Shown: positions 1-12,880, counted from the stretch's first letter. The stretch is 64,000 nucleotides of DNA from Pinus tabuliformis (GCA_031772625.1 CM062808.1:138362605-138426604); one strand, 5' to 3'. The notes: a model not told the origin generated them from the letters alone. Numbers and translations: made by a program.

Positions 1-1331
1 CGGTGAAGAACCAACAAATTTAGAGGAGGGACTCTCGGACGCCTAGTTATATGCAGTACGTATTGCGAATGGCCACTTTGAAGATATAATCCAATTTTTA
101 ACTACAGGAACTGTGCCACAGGGGTATTCTGTTCAACAAAAGAAGGAATTGGTGATATGCGCAACAAATTTTACCATGATTGCAGGAAACCTCTACAAGA
201 TGGGCAACAACAAAATATTGCACAGATATGTATCAAAATTCGAGCACGGACAGATCTTCGCCGAAACACATGGAGGGGTTGTTGGTAGACATTATGCGGG
301 CCGCGCCACAGCCTAGAAGATTCTTCGTGTAAGATTATGGTGACCCACTCTGCATCAAGATTCGAAAGCATACTCTCGACCCTGCGATGTATGTCAACGA
401 AGGGGCAAACCATCGCGGAGGGATGAAATGCCACTTCAGCCACAGATGATGCTACAACCATTTGAGAAGTGGGCAATTGACTTCGTCGGGCCTATCGATC
501 TGCGAGGGAAACAAGCACGCACTATATCATCATCATGACCGAATATTTGACCCGATGGGCAGAGGCATAGCCGGTTAAGGATTGCATGACTATGATAGCA
601 GCAAAGTTCTTGTTCAAGAACGTACTGACCAGGTTGGCTGCCCAAAAATTCTCATGAGTGATAGGGGAACGCATTTTCTGAATGAAAAAATCAGTGCACT
701 CACTATGGAATTCCAGATATATCACCAACAGAGTACACCCTACCACCCACAAGCAAATGGGACTGTTGAGGCATTCAACAAAATTTTGGAGACCACGTTG
801 ACTAAGGTCTGTAATGCGCGACGAAATGATTGGGACTTGCACATCCCTGTTGTGCTATGGGCATACCAAACTACGCGCAAGAAGTTGACAGGCCAGACAC
901 CCTTTCGCTTAGTCTATGGCAAGGAGATCGTTATGCCTATGGAATATATTGTGCCTAGTCTGTGGATTGCGGCAATCACAGGTATGGCAGACCGCCGGGC
1001 ATTGGAATAGAGGCTCGCGTAGCTATAAGAACTGGAGGAGGAACAGTTTCTGGTTGGATTCCATTAGCAAGTACAAAAACAGTGCGAGAAGGTGTGGCAT
1101 GATCGCCATATCAAGGTGCGCACCTTCAAGGAGAATGATCTAGTCTTGCTCTATGACAATAAGTTCGAGAAATTCCCAGGTAAACTCCGTATGCATTGGT
1201 TGGGACCCTATGCTGTCAAAGAAGTTACTAATGGGGGCGCAGTTCAACTGGCTAAACTCAATGGAGACCCCTTCCCAGGAAGAGTGAATGGCAGTCACCT
1301 AAAGCTTTACATGGGCGGGCCGACCGCCTAA
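1..1331 (+). pseudogene. Broken integrase of E1
   Basis: Integrase inserts the double-stranded cDNA of the element into chromosomal DNA. Around 150-316 a degenerate zinc-binding (HHCC-type) N-terminal region is readable. The catalytic core follows: a first Asp in WAIDFVGP near 470-490, a second Asp in MSDRGTHF near 655-680, and the Glu in [10 protein letters not shown] near 750-780. From 1092 to 1331 a C-terminal GPY-type domain reads LRMHWLGPYAVKEV. The pieces lie in different frames with stops between them, which shows a pseudogene. The reverse transcriptase would lie upstream, outside the window. Confidence 0.8.
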
Positions 1332-1460
1332 CTCACCGTTTAGAGGATAGTCTCACTGCTCCAACCAGTTGAAAGACGGCGCGGGACGATAAAGCAGTCT
1401 GGGGGATAGATGCGTGAATACCACGGTGCGCGTACATTTGGTCCAACATGAAGGACGCAG

Positions 1461-2021
1461 TTGCAAAAGACGGATCACACAGATGCATTGATGAGAGGAA
1501 TGATAACCGTTGATATCATTATTCATGACAAGATGTCTGCATTATGGCAAAAGGGAGTGGGTGGCGGGAAATTAAGAGAAACAGTACGAGCCAGATATGG
1601 AACGCGCTGCCACAGATTTTACACGAGGATGATAGAACAGGCGGGAATCAGTGAATTTAAAATTCGCATGGCTTATAAATCATTTAGGGGAATCCATCAG
1701 GCAACCTACACTTCGGAAATGCATATGGAGCTACTTATTATCTCTACACAAGGCGTGAGCCCGAAGGAAGTGATCTGGCTGATGAAGAAGCAAGACTCTC
1801 TGAGTATGGTATGGACAGCTGCGGGCATCCCGCAGACTGCAACATCAACAATAGGGGATGTATCGAAAAAGGGGAAACATGAAGCAGAAGTGGTCCAGAT
1901 ACTGTCACCTCACCCAAGAAAAGGACGACGAACTACACCAAAACAACGCAAGGATGGACAGAGGGAGACCACGGGTAGATATGTAGTTAATAAGACGTCT
2001 TTGATGTCTCCTAAGGATTAG
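1461..2021 (+). CDS. Unrecognised ORF between integrase and 3' LTR of E1
   Basis: An open frame of 186 codons follows the integrase end in the same orientation and ends about 370 bp before the LTR. I recognise no domain. The product is basic with no evident signal peptide or membrane segment. It could be an additional 3' gene of the element, as many plant gypsy elements carry, or chance open sequence. The stretch from 2022 to the LTR has short Lys/Gln-rich readings but no continuous frame. Confidence 0.3.
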   Translation: MQKTDHTDALMRGMITVDIIIHDKMSALWQKGVGGGKLRETVRARYGTRCHRFYTRMIEQAGISEFKIRMAYKSFRGIHQATYTSEMHMELLIISTQGVSPKEVIWLMKKQDSLSMVWTAAGIPQTATSTIGDVSKKGKHEAEVVQILSPHPRKGRRTTPKQRKDGQRETTGRYVVNKTSLMSPKD

Positions 2022-2577
2022 GATCTTGCGGACAACAGCCAAGGTCTTGCAAAATTGCGACACAAGCTGCAACAAACAATGCGAAGAGAAGATACGAAGG
2101 TCGGAAGTGGCTGCGGTGGTACCAGGAGGTCCCGTATGTGCCTCCCTTGCTTGAGCTAAAATCCTATGAGGGGGTGTTCTGTGTTAATCGAGCAGAGCAG
2201 AATGAGCATCATCGGTTGTGAGAAGTGGTAGAAACACTAAAGCAGGAGCTGGACAAAGCGTTGCAAGAGACAATGAAGGAGCAGCAGGACGACGAGCGTC
2301 ACTCACAGGGAGGAAAACCGTGAAGCCAAGGTAGAGCGTCTAGCTACACCGACGAGTGACTCGGGATGAGTCACGATGATTTTGTTGGGGGACTGTTGGG
2401 TAGCGCAAGTCCCGCGTAACAGTTTTGGGGCAGAAAGCCTAAAAAGTAGGATTAAATTATTGTAAAAACTCTAAAGTATGCGAAGCACAAAATGTAAAAG
2501 GTCGAGTCAAAGGGTTATCCTCCCAAGAATAAATTTAAAATAATAGGAAGTAAGTCAGTTCTTGGATCATAGGAAGG

Positions 2578-2586
2578 TATAAATAG
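2578..2586 (+). promoter_or_regulatory. TATA box of the E1 LTR
   Basis: TATAAATAG lies 185 bp into the LTR, where a U3 core promoter is expected. GC-rich tandem motifs begin about 140 bp downstream. Confidence 0.55.
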
Positions 2587-2872
2587 AGTGCGGCTGTATG
2601 AGGGAAAGGTAGCTATTTTAGAAGAGGATTTTGGATTTGAATTATAATGGGGTGTTGAGGAGAATAGTCTGAAAGCGTCTGTAAGTCCCGGTCGAAGGGT
2701 TGGGTAGGGGATAGAGGCTCTGCAGCTGTGTGCGCAGAGGGCTGGAAGAGTCCGCAGCTGTGTGCGCGGACCCCTGCAGGTAAGTGCGCAGGGCGGATCT
2801 GGATGTATTGGTGAGAAGTGGAAATAAATTAAGTTGCTTCTGTAAATTTTGTATTATCGCGCATCTGACTTT

Positions 2873-2873
2873 A

Positions 2874-2928
<55 letters not shown>

Positions 2929-2933
2929 TATAT

Positions 2934-2986
<53 letters not shown>

Positions 2987-3041
2987 TATATATATATATA
3001 TAGATATATATATATAGATATATATATATATATATATCTAT

Positions 3042-3136
<95 letters not shown>
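2873..3136. repeat. TA microsatellite with TAGATA interruptions
   Basis: About 260 bp of nearly pure (TA)n broken by TAGA and TCTA units at roughly regular intervals, inside the E1 LTR. Open reading frames across it encode only Ile-Tyr repeats and are not genes. Confidence 0.95.
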
Positions 3137-3140
<4 letters not shown>

Positions 3141-3413
3141 TAATTATGAATGTGATGAATGTAGGCGAATCTGGGTTCATTTTAAGTGCGCGAAATAGTT
3201 AAATCTGTTAAATGTTTGCTTAAGACCTGGCTAAGAAGATCTGATACACTCCATTAATTAGATTAGATCAGTAATCAGCACGGTAATAGATAGTAGAAGT
3301 TACTTTAGGTCCGGATCTGCGCGATCGCAGAACAACGCGAAGCGGTAGAAAGGTGTGCGAGACCCCTAGACCGCATCTAGACATCCCAAGGGTGCGGAAA
3401 CCTGGTTCCAACA

Positions 3414-3633
3414 CCCACCCCTGCTACCTCAGGTGAGACCTCACTCCGCGCTCCGCGGGCTATTGCCGAAAGGGTCGGTAGCTGCAGGATTTGTTTGGCT
3501 AAGTAATTCTTCCGAACCTGGGTTAGGCCCATATAAGCCAACACGAGTCAACTTAGGGGCATAATTCCTTCAACTATGAAAATAATGGTCATACTTATAG
3601 CGTATGTTGTATTACGTATGACTATCAAGTTGG
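3414..3633. other. Unassigned spacer between E1 and L
   Basis: 220 bp with no gene. The first 130 bp could be the true end of the E1 LTR, since it closes with GCCAACA at 3537-3543. The remainder shows no clear similarity to the corresponding stretch upstream of the right L repeat. Confidence 0.5.
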
Positions 3634-5094
3634 TTGGACTGCTTGTCATGCACTTGTACTCACTTATGTCCCGTGGGCATTGTCAAGCATGAAGTGTGGT
3701 ATTCTTCATTGTTATATCTTTCTTTCTTGCTAGTTCGCACAACTGGGTTGCTCGCAGACCAAGCCTTCACCAACATGGGTCAACCAATTACACCGATGGC
3801 TGCATTGGAAATATCACTTCACATGATCAGGCCCATGCACCGTTAGTATAAGAGTAGGAATAGTGTTTGCTTTCAGTCAGTTTGCTTGCATGCTTGTTTG
3901 CTTGTTTGTCTGCTTGTTTGTTTGCTTACTTGTTTTTCTTTCACTTTTTATTTTGCTTTTGCTTTGCTTTGATGTTTGTTAGTTTGTTTGTTTCGTTCGT
4001 AGGTTAGTTTTACATGAAACTATGTATGACTCTTGAAACAAGCTGGGTGAAGTACAAGAGGGCTTGTACAACTATCGCTACTTGGTTATCTGTCATCTTG
4101 CCTCTGTATGAAGAACTTGTTACTTTCATTCCATGATATGTTGAAGGAAAATACGTACTGTTCGAAGTGAACCTTGGTGAAAACACAACGCTTGCATGCT
4201 AACTAGTGTCACCTTCTCTAGTCAGTTGTTTTTGGGTTAACCCTTGACATCTCAGTCAAGTGGAGTAAGGTGAGGGGGGAAACCTTAATATGCATGTTAG
4301 AGATACATAAACTACTTCTCTGCTGGAACAACCTCTTCTACTCTCAATAAGTTTGGATCCCTCTTCCGCCTCTGAAATGAATAAGTGTTATGCACAATTG
4401 AAAAATGAAAGATTAAAAACGAAAAAATAAAAATGAAAAGTAAAAAAATTCGAAATGGAAAATGAATAAGGCGAAAGAAGAGAAAGGCTTCCTACGTAAG
4501 GAGGTGATGTAAGTAACTTCGCCGGGGTATTGACCAGGCTCGCTGGCAGCGGAGCAATGCTTGTGTTCCTATGTGACTCCACCGGGGCACTGTACAGGCC
4601 TACTGGCAGTGGAGCAACACCAGAGATGGAACTAAGACTCTGATGGCCATACTGCTTGTGCATCAATATACCCCTCAACCCCAATCGAAAAAACTGTGTT
4701 GCCTTGGCTTCGAATGTGTGTCAATCAACCAAGAGCTTGGCAGATGCTACGTCTTACAATCAATCTAGCGTGAAACCAAGATGAGTTGAGAACTAAACAA
4801 TACTTCCAGAGGTGTTAGAATTGCTTTTCACAAACAAAGTCCAGTCAGAGAGCTGGAGTTCTACTAGTTTGTCGCCAAGTGTTGTAGCTTTACAACCACC
4901 CTCCAAAAATTTTCCTTAGCCCATTTTGGAGCCTCCCTACCAACCTTTCATAGCAGCTTGCCTTGCTTCGTCAAGTTCACAAGCTTCAATGTTTTTCATG
5001 CACAGAGGGAGCTTGTCGACCATAGTCTGATGCATTTCCCTCACAAGTTGTTCACCTGGACTTGGTCCAGCTGCAGGCTGAGCAACTCCCCCTA

Positions 5095-6385
5095 GAAAAT
5101 TGCGCATTTATGGAGGGAAACCAACCTTCCCTTTAGAAATTGCGCAATTCTGTCTGGCAGCCTACTGGGCTTCAGAATTGCACAATTCAGCCAACCAACA
5201 CTCCTAGCAGAAATTGCGCAAATTTCCCCAACACGGCTGCTCACCCCAGAATTTCGGCAAATTTGGGCAGCAGTCAGCTACTCTGCCCAGAAATTGCGCA
5301 AATATCCTGGGCATTCATCCCAGCTCTTAGCCAGAAATGCGCATTTCCTTCAAGCAGTCGAACAACCTCTTACATGTGCAGCTGAGTTGACTGGTTTCCT
5401 TCGGGACCTAGCAAAATAGACTTGCATGTATGGGTTGCTTCTCCCAACGTAGTATGCAAAGGCATCCCTTGTTTCAGGGATCTGTTTTTAACAGTTGGAG
5501 GTTACATGCAAGGATCATTTCAGAAACCTCCCTCCAAGTGTCACTTTCCCTAGATTTGTGGCATGCACGTCAGAACCTCGATGTTATCAAAACTCATCAA
5601 CCGGACATTGCAGAGCTCATTCCTCACATCAACCTTGTAGCTCTGACATCCCACATCACATCTAGGAGTAATCGACACATTAATCTCAATTGTTTTTGGT
5701 TAAGCCCGCTTCCCATGCCTTGTGTTGCATTTCTGTCGCTTTATGTGTTTTCGCTTGTATGAGTACTATTTGCTGGATTTATTTGAACGCTTGCTGTCGT
5801 TTACATGTGTACTAGCTTGGCCTAGCACCGTTTTAGTTTTCGTTGCTATCTCATTGCTGTCGCATGCGTGAAACTGTTTTTCATTAATGGTCGTCGATTC
5901 GGTGACTTACCTCACCCACATGCATGTTGTTCCATTTTATGAATCTGTAATTCACCATTTGCATGCATGATCATTCACTTATGCTTACACTCAGTAGCAG
6001 CATGCATTCACATTCAGTTGCCCATCGACGGGTTTGGTCAGCCCTGGCCCGGACTGTGCCTCACCAAGGCAGCATTGCACAATCCTGAGAGGGAAGGCTT
6101 TGCCTTCCTCTCAAAAAATGTTCATTTCTACCCAACAATTGTTCCCCAAGCTTGCCTTGCGCAATCATGAGGGACAGTGACTGCTGGCCCAGAAAATTAC
6201 GCAATGTAGTCACTAAGCCTCAGTCATTGCTAGCTGAAATTGCGCATTGCGCAATTCCAGTAGTTACCAATCAGGATGGACTGTACATTGCGTAGTTCCA
6301 GCAGCCAGTTAGCCTCATGATAGCCTGGACTGTGCCTTGTGCGGTCTTGGTAGTCAGTCTCCTGACCTCCTGATCGAAATTATGC
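5095..6385. repeat. Cluster of AGAAATTGCGCAA palindromic motifs, left copy
   Basis: About a dozen occurrences of AGAAATTGCGCAA or decayed forms (TTGTGCAA, TTGCACAA) are scattered through this part of the L repeat, for example near 5125, 5212, 5290 and 6235. The core TTGCGCAA is self-complementary. Decay is mostly at the CpG, as expected for methylated DNA. Confidence 0.7.
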
Positions 6386-7670
6386 AACCTTCATGATTAG
6401 TCACACAGGTATGTTGCAAGTCAATGCTCAAGTTCATTTCGGTTTTCGACTGACAGGTTGCTTGCCATGAGTGTTTCCATGTCTCCAGGTATCACATGTT
6501 TTCATCTACCTCTTAGCAGCACATGTACAATGGTTCTAGGAGAGAAGAGTCGAAGACACCATTCAGAGCACACTTGGGGATGTAGTTGATCAAGTGTCTA
6601 TGAGCTTGCCTACTCACGGAAACATCAAGCTGTTCGTAGATAAGGGCATCAAGATATGACAACATCAACATCATAGTGAGCAAAATCATGAACAACAGTT
6701 GAAGGTAGCATACCAAATGCAACGAATGCAAGAGGAGGGTTGTTGACAACACAGAGGCGAAACAAAGTTGCAAGCTCAAGTAGATCCATTGATGATGAAA
6801 GCAACTTTGGAGACTCAAGCTATGAGGTGACGACGCGACATGAAGATCGCACGAAGACAGAGAATGGAACAAAGAAGGAGTTGAATGTGTTGAAGTAGCA
6901 ACTCAAGGAAGAACATGAAGCTTCACAGACAAGTGAATGAGTTGCAGTCGAAACAAGAACAACAATGGCCGCAACATGCACTCAGGGATGAAACTACGCC
7001 CATACAAGTTAAAGATCCATCCCAATAGCTGACACGGAGCAGACATGGTGAGCAGTGTTGTTGATCGAATGCGAGGGATTCAACAACATGCATGTCATTT
7101 TGCGCATGCATGCGATCCAACCCATTCAGCACACTCACCAAGGCGAAGACAAGAATCAAGTCCAATTGGAGCTTAACATGTACTTCGGCAAGTTGATGCG
7201 CATGACCACCAACGCACACTTGAAGATCAACACAGACACTATGCATCCGTGTTTTGCCGGTTCAGCTGCACCCAAGAAGACCATGCACATGTTAGAAGAC
7301 GGGTTGGATGAAGGGGCCAAACCAATGCACCGATTGCATCAGAGGCAAGAGTTCGCTTCAACAAGATGTCACCATGAGGTGCATGCACACCGTCACGGAT
7401 GACCAAGCTCGGCATCAACTCATCACCTTCACCATCACATGCATGTCAAAGAGTTGGTCTCATCACAATGGATCGAGTGTCAATGATGTCTTGCATGGCT
7501 TTCTCAAGCCATGTTGTCTCACATGAGTACATGTGCATTTTAATGTTGAGTAATGTCAAGTGTAAGTCAAGTGTCAACAATTGGATGTAACAGTCATAGA
7601 GTAGGTGAAGAGTCATGAGGGTAGTTGAACTGTCACAAAGGGGAATGTCAAGGGTCACCCTACCCTTTGC

Positions 7671-7679
7671 TATAAATAG
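7671..7679 (+). promoter_or_regulatory. TATA box of the left L repeat
   Basis: TATAAATAG, preceded by CCCTTTGC, lies 720 bp before the LTR end. The same sequence is at 17573-17580 in the right copy. Confidence 0.6.
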
Positions 7680-8390
7680 TCCCTTATAACTCATTGTAAG
7701 GGATTTTGGTCAGCGAAGCTTCTATTAATACTATCTTGAAGAAAGCTTGGACAATATTGTAATGCGCCTTGGATTCTCCACTGCACGAAGCTAGTTCATC
7801 TCTTTGGAGGAGCATGTGGATGTGGCTGTAACATTTCACTATTTGGGCTAGTAGGTTTACTTGGATTTATTGTATGATTAGAACTTACACTTCTTTATAT
7901 AATAAGAGCCAACACATTTTCATTCATATGTTGTTATTGTAATTGGACTATTACGGTTGCCTTAATGATATGTTGTTTAACTTACGTATTTTTGTATGAA
8001 CTGATTCATATGCAATTATATGAATCTTGTTGCAAAAGTGTTGTTGGTTTAACCATCACTTTGGATTGTCGACTGCTCTACTTTCCAGCTTGTGATGCAT
8101 CTTCACTCATGTGTTCCCTTCCTAGCTGTGTACTGATACAGGTTGTCAAGGGGCGCACTCATCCCAATCCACTTATGTTAGAACCTTTCATTCACCTTCC
8201 TTGACTCACTGCAGCTGTCACACCCTTACTACTGACATAGTTGTCTTACTTGCCTCTCTACGACATCGCGGTCAAGGCATTACCTTATGACCCACTTCTA
8301 GGACTCCTACACCAAACGGTCTGAAGTCTAATTGGGACTTCTTACCGGGGAGATCCCCTTGACATGTTGGGCGGTCCAACACCGTCAACA

Positions 8391-8412
8391 TTTTTGGTGC
8401 TAGAAGGAGGGC
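8391..8412 (+). other. Primer-binding-site-like sequence of L
   Basis: TTTTTGGTGCTAGAAGGAGG directly follows the CAACA end of the left repeat. It resembles the TTGGCGCTAGAA type of primer site in plant gypsy elements. The matching position after the right repeat (18295) has unrelated sequence, as expected for an outer flank. Confidence 0.5.
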
Positions 8413-8425
8413 CTGATGACAAGCC

Positions 8426-9203
8426 GTGTCCTCTCATCCAGTTTTGAACCTTTGCATATCTTTCATGGAGTCTTGCACTCTTCTTCCCCCGCAGTGTTTT
8501 TCGAATTGTGAAGATGTCTCCATCACAGGGGAGTTTTTCGATCTCTTGTCCACTTTCACGTATGATGGTGAAGACGAAGTGGCTTGGCCTGAGTACTTAC
8601 ATGACTTTCTTTCCATGCTTCATGAAGAAGATGAGTTTTCTAACGAACATGCTGGTTTGCTGCTTGCATACACTTCGCAAATCTCCATTTCGTTGGCTTC
8701 TCAGCCTACCGACTGACAGCGTGCACTCATTTGAGCACTTATGTGATCTCATTGAAGACACATTCTATAATTTTGATCCAGACCATCTTGACCTAAGACT
8801 ATTACAGCAACGGAGCGCTCCGCATGAATCAATTATTGATTTTTGGCAGCGCTTTTGTGACTTGCAGTTTCAAGCTCTGAGGAGCCAGATGAAATTTGCT
8901 TGTCTTTGGTACCGGTTTGAGTATTTCCTTAAGAAATTTGTCCATCCCAAGAGGAAGTTTGAGATCAAGCCTCACTCAGTATTCTTCGTTTATGGAGCTA
9001 TGCAATCTCATGTGGATGCGATCACTGTCTCGACTGACTGTCCGCCTCCCTCTCGTCCAACAGCTCCACCACTACCTGGTGATGTTGAGGATCATGCTCA
9101 CACACTTGTTCATCTTTCACATTCTCCCAACATCATTTCACTCAATTTTCACGCAGATTTGGTTGTGAGTCCTTCGAGTTCTCATATGCATTCTTTTCTA
9201 TGA
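8426..9203 (+). pseudogene. Gag (capsid) remnant of L
   Basis: Gag packages the element RNA. Residues from FTYDGEDEVAWPEYLHDF through WLLSLPTDSVHSFEHL to ESIIDFWQRFCDLQFQAL follow the plant retrotransposon gag capsid pattern of spaced Trp, Leu-Pro and Asp-Phe-Trp motifs. The frame changes once near 8670, so the copy is broken. No zinc knuckle or protease is visible after it. It starts about 35 bp after the primer-site-like sequence, as expected for a first gene. Confidence 0.6.
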
Positions 9204-10136
9204 CATCCGTCTTTGTACTTGGGTGTCCCTCTGAATGATGTTGTCTTGTGTTCATCCATTCCGGACTCTTCACTTATTGTGAACTAGGAACAACCCATTG
9301 ACGGAGTTGGTTTTGCACAACCAACATGCGCTATCATTCACGAAGAGTATGAGTGGGAGCTTGAGCATCAACACTTGGTGAAGGATGACTCCCTTCCGTC
9401 CGAGCCCCATTCGTTCTTTTCTTACATCTCTGGTGAACCTGCCATCCATGATTTCACATGTGTGTCTTCATCCACAGATGCACCCATTATTGATCACTCG
9501 CAAGACTCATCAAATGTTGGTCCATCATTCGACAATGGAGATGATAAGTTATTCATTGAAAATCCACTTGATCTTTCATCTGTCTTTTGCGGAAACATAG
9601 AGGATGAGTTTGTTCGCTTTTCTTCTACCCCTCTGTTTGATTCATCTGATCACGAGGATGTCGATGAAATAATTGATTTTTATGATCGTGGCGGTCGTGA
9701 TCCATTTATTCCCGTATTTTATCATGATCATGACCCTATCACAGTTGATCTTTTAAGCCACCGGTTTACGATGATCTACCTGATGATGAAGTTGAAACAC
9801 CTAATACTGTCGAGGTACTTCAGCTCGAGCTGATTATTATGTCAGGCACTCGCTCTCTTGGGGTTAGTCTCACTTCCGATCAAGAAATTGTTCAATTACC
9901 CAAGGCTCCTCATCACTCATTTGTATGCATTGAAGATCCATCTCACACAGACCACATCTCCTCCACTTTTACTACACGATCCCATTGCTCATTCATTGGA
10001 GGAATCTTACATTGCAAGCACACGTGCACGACACATGTTATCTTTGTTTCTTTCGTTTTCTTGCATGTCTAAGTCAAGAGTGTGCTTGTGCTTCAAAGTT
10101 TTGCGTAGTGTCACACAACACCATGATAAGTCCATG
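9204..10136 (+). other. Degenerate 3' internal region of L
   Basis: An acidic frame of 152 codons (9375-9833, rich in Asp, Ser and His) and shorter frames fill this stretch. I recognise no protease, RT or integrase motif. Reading frames run on into the start of the right repeat, a sign that the repeat boundary may lie inside former internal sequence. Confidence 0.4.
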
Positions 10137-11579
10137 AACTGCTTTTCATGCACTTGCACTCACTTATGTCCTGTGGGCACTTGTCAAACACGAAGTGTGG
10201 TTGTCTTCATTGTTATATCTTTCTTGCTCGTTGGTTCACACAACTAGGTTGATCGTGGACCAAGCCTTCACCAACATGGGCCAACCAATGCGCCGGTGGC
10301 TGCATTGAAATATCACTTCACGTGATCAGGCCCATGTGCCATTAGTATAGGAGTAGGAGTAGTGTTTGCTTTCAATCAGTTTTCTTGCATGCTTGTTTGC
10401 TTATTCACTTTGTTTACTTGTTTGTTTCCTTATTTGCTTTGCTTTCACTTTTGCTTTGCTTTGATGTTTGTTAGTTCATTTGTTTTGTTCGTAGGTTAGT
10501 TTTACATGAAACCATGTATGACTCTTGAAATGAGCTGGGCGAAGTACAAGAGGGCTTGTAAAACTATCACTACTTGGTTATCTATCATCTTGCCTCTATA
10601 TGAAGAACTTGTTACTTTTAGTCCATGATACGTCGAAGGAAAATACGTATTGTTTGAAGTGAACCTTGGTGAAAACACAACGCTTGCGCGCTAACTAGTG
10701 TCACCTTCTCTAGTCGGTTGTTTTTGGGTTAACCCTTGTCAGCTCAGTGAAGTAGAGTAAGGTGAGGGGGGAAACCTTAACAGGCACGTCAAAGATACAT
10801 AAACTACTTCTCTGTTGGAACAACCTCTTCTGCTCTCAATAAGTTGGGATCCCTCTTCCACCTCTGAAATGAATAAGTGTTATGCACAGTTGAAAAATGA
10901 AAAATGAAAAAAAAATGAAAAGTAAAAAAATTCAAAATGAAAAATGAATAAGGCGAAAGAAGAGAAAGGCTTCTTGCGTAGGGAGGTGATGCAAGTAACT
11001 TCGTCGAGGTACTGACCAGGCTCGCTGGTAGCAGAGCCATGCTTGTGTTCTTATGTGACTCCACCAGGGTACTATCCAGGCCTGCTGGCAGTGGAGGAAC
11101 ACCAGAGATGGAACTAAGACTCTGACGACTATACTGCTTGTGCATCAATATACCCCTCAATCCCAATCGAAAAACTATGTTGCCTTGGCTTGGAATGTGT
11201 GTCAATCGACCAAGAGCATGGCAGATGCTACGTATTACAATCAATCTAGCGTGAAACCAAGATGAGCTGAGAATTGAACAATAATTCCAAAGGTGTTAGA
11301 CTTGCTTTTCACGAACAAGGTCCGTTAAGAGAGCTAGAGTTCTACTAGCGTGTCGCCAAGTGTTGTAGCGACTACAACCACCCTCCAAAATTTTGCCTTA
11401 GCTCGTTTTGGAGCCTCCCTACTAACCTTTCACATCAACTTGCCTTGCTTCGTCAAGTTCACAAGTTCCAGTGTTTTTCATGCACAAAAGCAGCCTTTCG
11501 ATCACAACTTGATGCATTTCCCTCACAGGCTGTTCACCCAGACTTGGTCCAGCTGCAAGCTGAGTAGCTTCCCCTATAA

Positions 11580-12880
11580 AATTGCGCATTTCTGGAGGGC
11601 AAACAACCTTCCATCTAGAAATTGTGCAATTTTTTCTGGCAGCTTACTGGGCTCCAGAATTGCGTAATTCTGCCAGCCAACACTCCTAGCAAAATTTGCG
11701 TAAATTTCCCCAGCATGGTTGCTCATCCAAAAATTTGTGCAAATCTGGGCAACAATCAACTACTCTACCCAAAAATTGAACAAATCTCTTGGACAGTCAG
11801 CCTAGCTCTCAGCTAGAAATGTGCATCTCCTTCAAGCAATCGAACAACCTCTTGCATGTGCAGCTGAGTTAACCAGTTCCCTCTGGGACCGAGAAAAAAA
11901 GACTTGCATGCATGGGCTGCTTCTCCCAAGGCAGCATGCAAAAGCATCCCTTGTTTCAGGGATCTATTTTTAGTAGTTGGATGTTACATGCAAGGATCAT
12001 TTCAGAAACCTCCCTCCAAGTGTCTCTTTCCCTAGATTTGTGGTATGCACGTCATAACCTCAATGTTATCAAAACTCGTCAACCAGACGCCGCAAAGCTC
12101 ATTCCTCACATCAACCTTACATATTTGACATCCCACATCACATGTAGGAGTATTCGGCACATTCAGCTTAGCTGTTTTGGAGTAAGCCCGCTTCCCATGC
12201 CTTGTGTTGCATTTCTGTTTCTTTTTGTGTTTTCGCTTGTATGAGTATTCTTTGCTTGATTTCTTTGAATGCTTGTTGTCATTTACATGTATACTATCTT
12301 GCCCTGGCACTGTTTCAATTTTCGTTGCTATCTCACTGATTTTGCATGCATGAAAGTGTTTTTCATGAACGGTCGCCGATTTGGCAACTTGCCTCACCCA
12401 CATGCATGTTGTTCCATTTTCTGAATCTATCATTCACCATTTGCATGCATGATAATTCACTTATACTTACACTCAATATCAACATGAATTCACATTCACA
12501 GTCGCATTCAGTTGCCCGTCGGCGAGTCTGATCAGCCCTAGCCCAGACTCTGCCTCACCAAGACAACATTGTGCAATCCTGAGAGGGAAGGCTCTACCTT
12601 CCTCTCCAGAAATGTGCATTGTTTCCTAGCAGTTGTTCCCTAGGCCTACCTTGTGCAATCCTGAGAGATAGTGACTCTCGACCCAGAAAATTGTGCAATG
12701 CAGTCACTGAGCTTGCAGTCATTGCTCGTTGAAATTGCGCATTGTGCAATTCCAGCAGTCAACAGTTAGGCTGGATTGTGCATTGTGTAGTTCCAGTAGC
12801 TAGTCACCCTCATGATAGCCCGGATTATGCTTGTGCGGTCTTGGCAGTCAGTCTCCCGACCTCCCGGCTGAAATTGCGCA
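11580..12880. repeat. Cluster of TTGCGCAA-type palindromes, right copy
   Basis: The counterpart of 5095-6385, with more CpG-to-TpG decay (TTGTGCAA, TTGCGTAA). Intact examples lie near 11580 and 12735. Confidence 0.65.

Larger units (their letters stand above)
1..3413 (+). mobile_element. 3' half of a decayed Ty3/gypsy LTR retrotransposon (E1)
   Basis: The window opens inside the pol region of a plus-strand gypsy element. In order there are an integrase remnant, an unrecognised 3' ORF, a G-rich polypurine stretch just before 2394, and a 3' LTR. The 5' half lies outside the window, so no target-site duplication can be checked. Coding frames are broken by stops and at least one shift, so the copy is dead. 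Confidence 0.8.
2394..3413 (+). repeat. 3' LTR of E1
   Basis: It begins TGTTGGG directly after a G-rich polypurine stretch (TTTGTTGGGGGAC) and ends TTCCAACA, giving a TGTTGG/CCAACA terminal inverted repeat. A TATA box (TATAAATAG) sits at 2578-2586. Three GCAG-TGTGCGCAG-like units lie at 2721-2800. A long TA microsatellite fills 2873-3136. The right end is not certain: a second CCAACA at 3543 would also match, and without the 5' LTR the two cannot be separated. Confidence 0.7.
3634..8390 (+). repeat. Left long repeat (5' LTR) of L
   Basis: It matches 10137-18294 along its whole length with few indels. It contains an A-rich stretch near 4395-4470, a G-rich run at 4270-4283, a cluster of TTGCGCAA-type palindromes (5095-6380), and a TATA box at 7671. 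Its 3' end (8359-8390) can fold as a hairpin through TTGAC/GTCAA and GTTGG/CCAAC. Several short frames (5430-5762 and 7055-7402) stay open in both copies, but I do not recognise them. Confidence 0.7.

Noticed and set aside
2854..3180. 108-codon Ile-Tyr repeat frame on minus
   Set aside because: Translation of the TA microsatellite; no coding signal.
3414..3633. Extending the L left repeat leftwards to E1
   Set aside because: No convincing similarity to 9917-10136; only a few scattered matching words.
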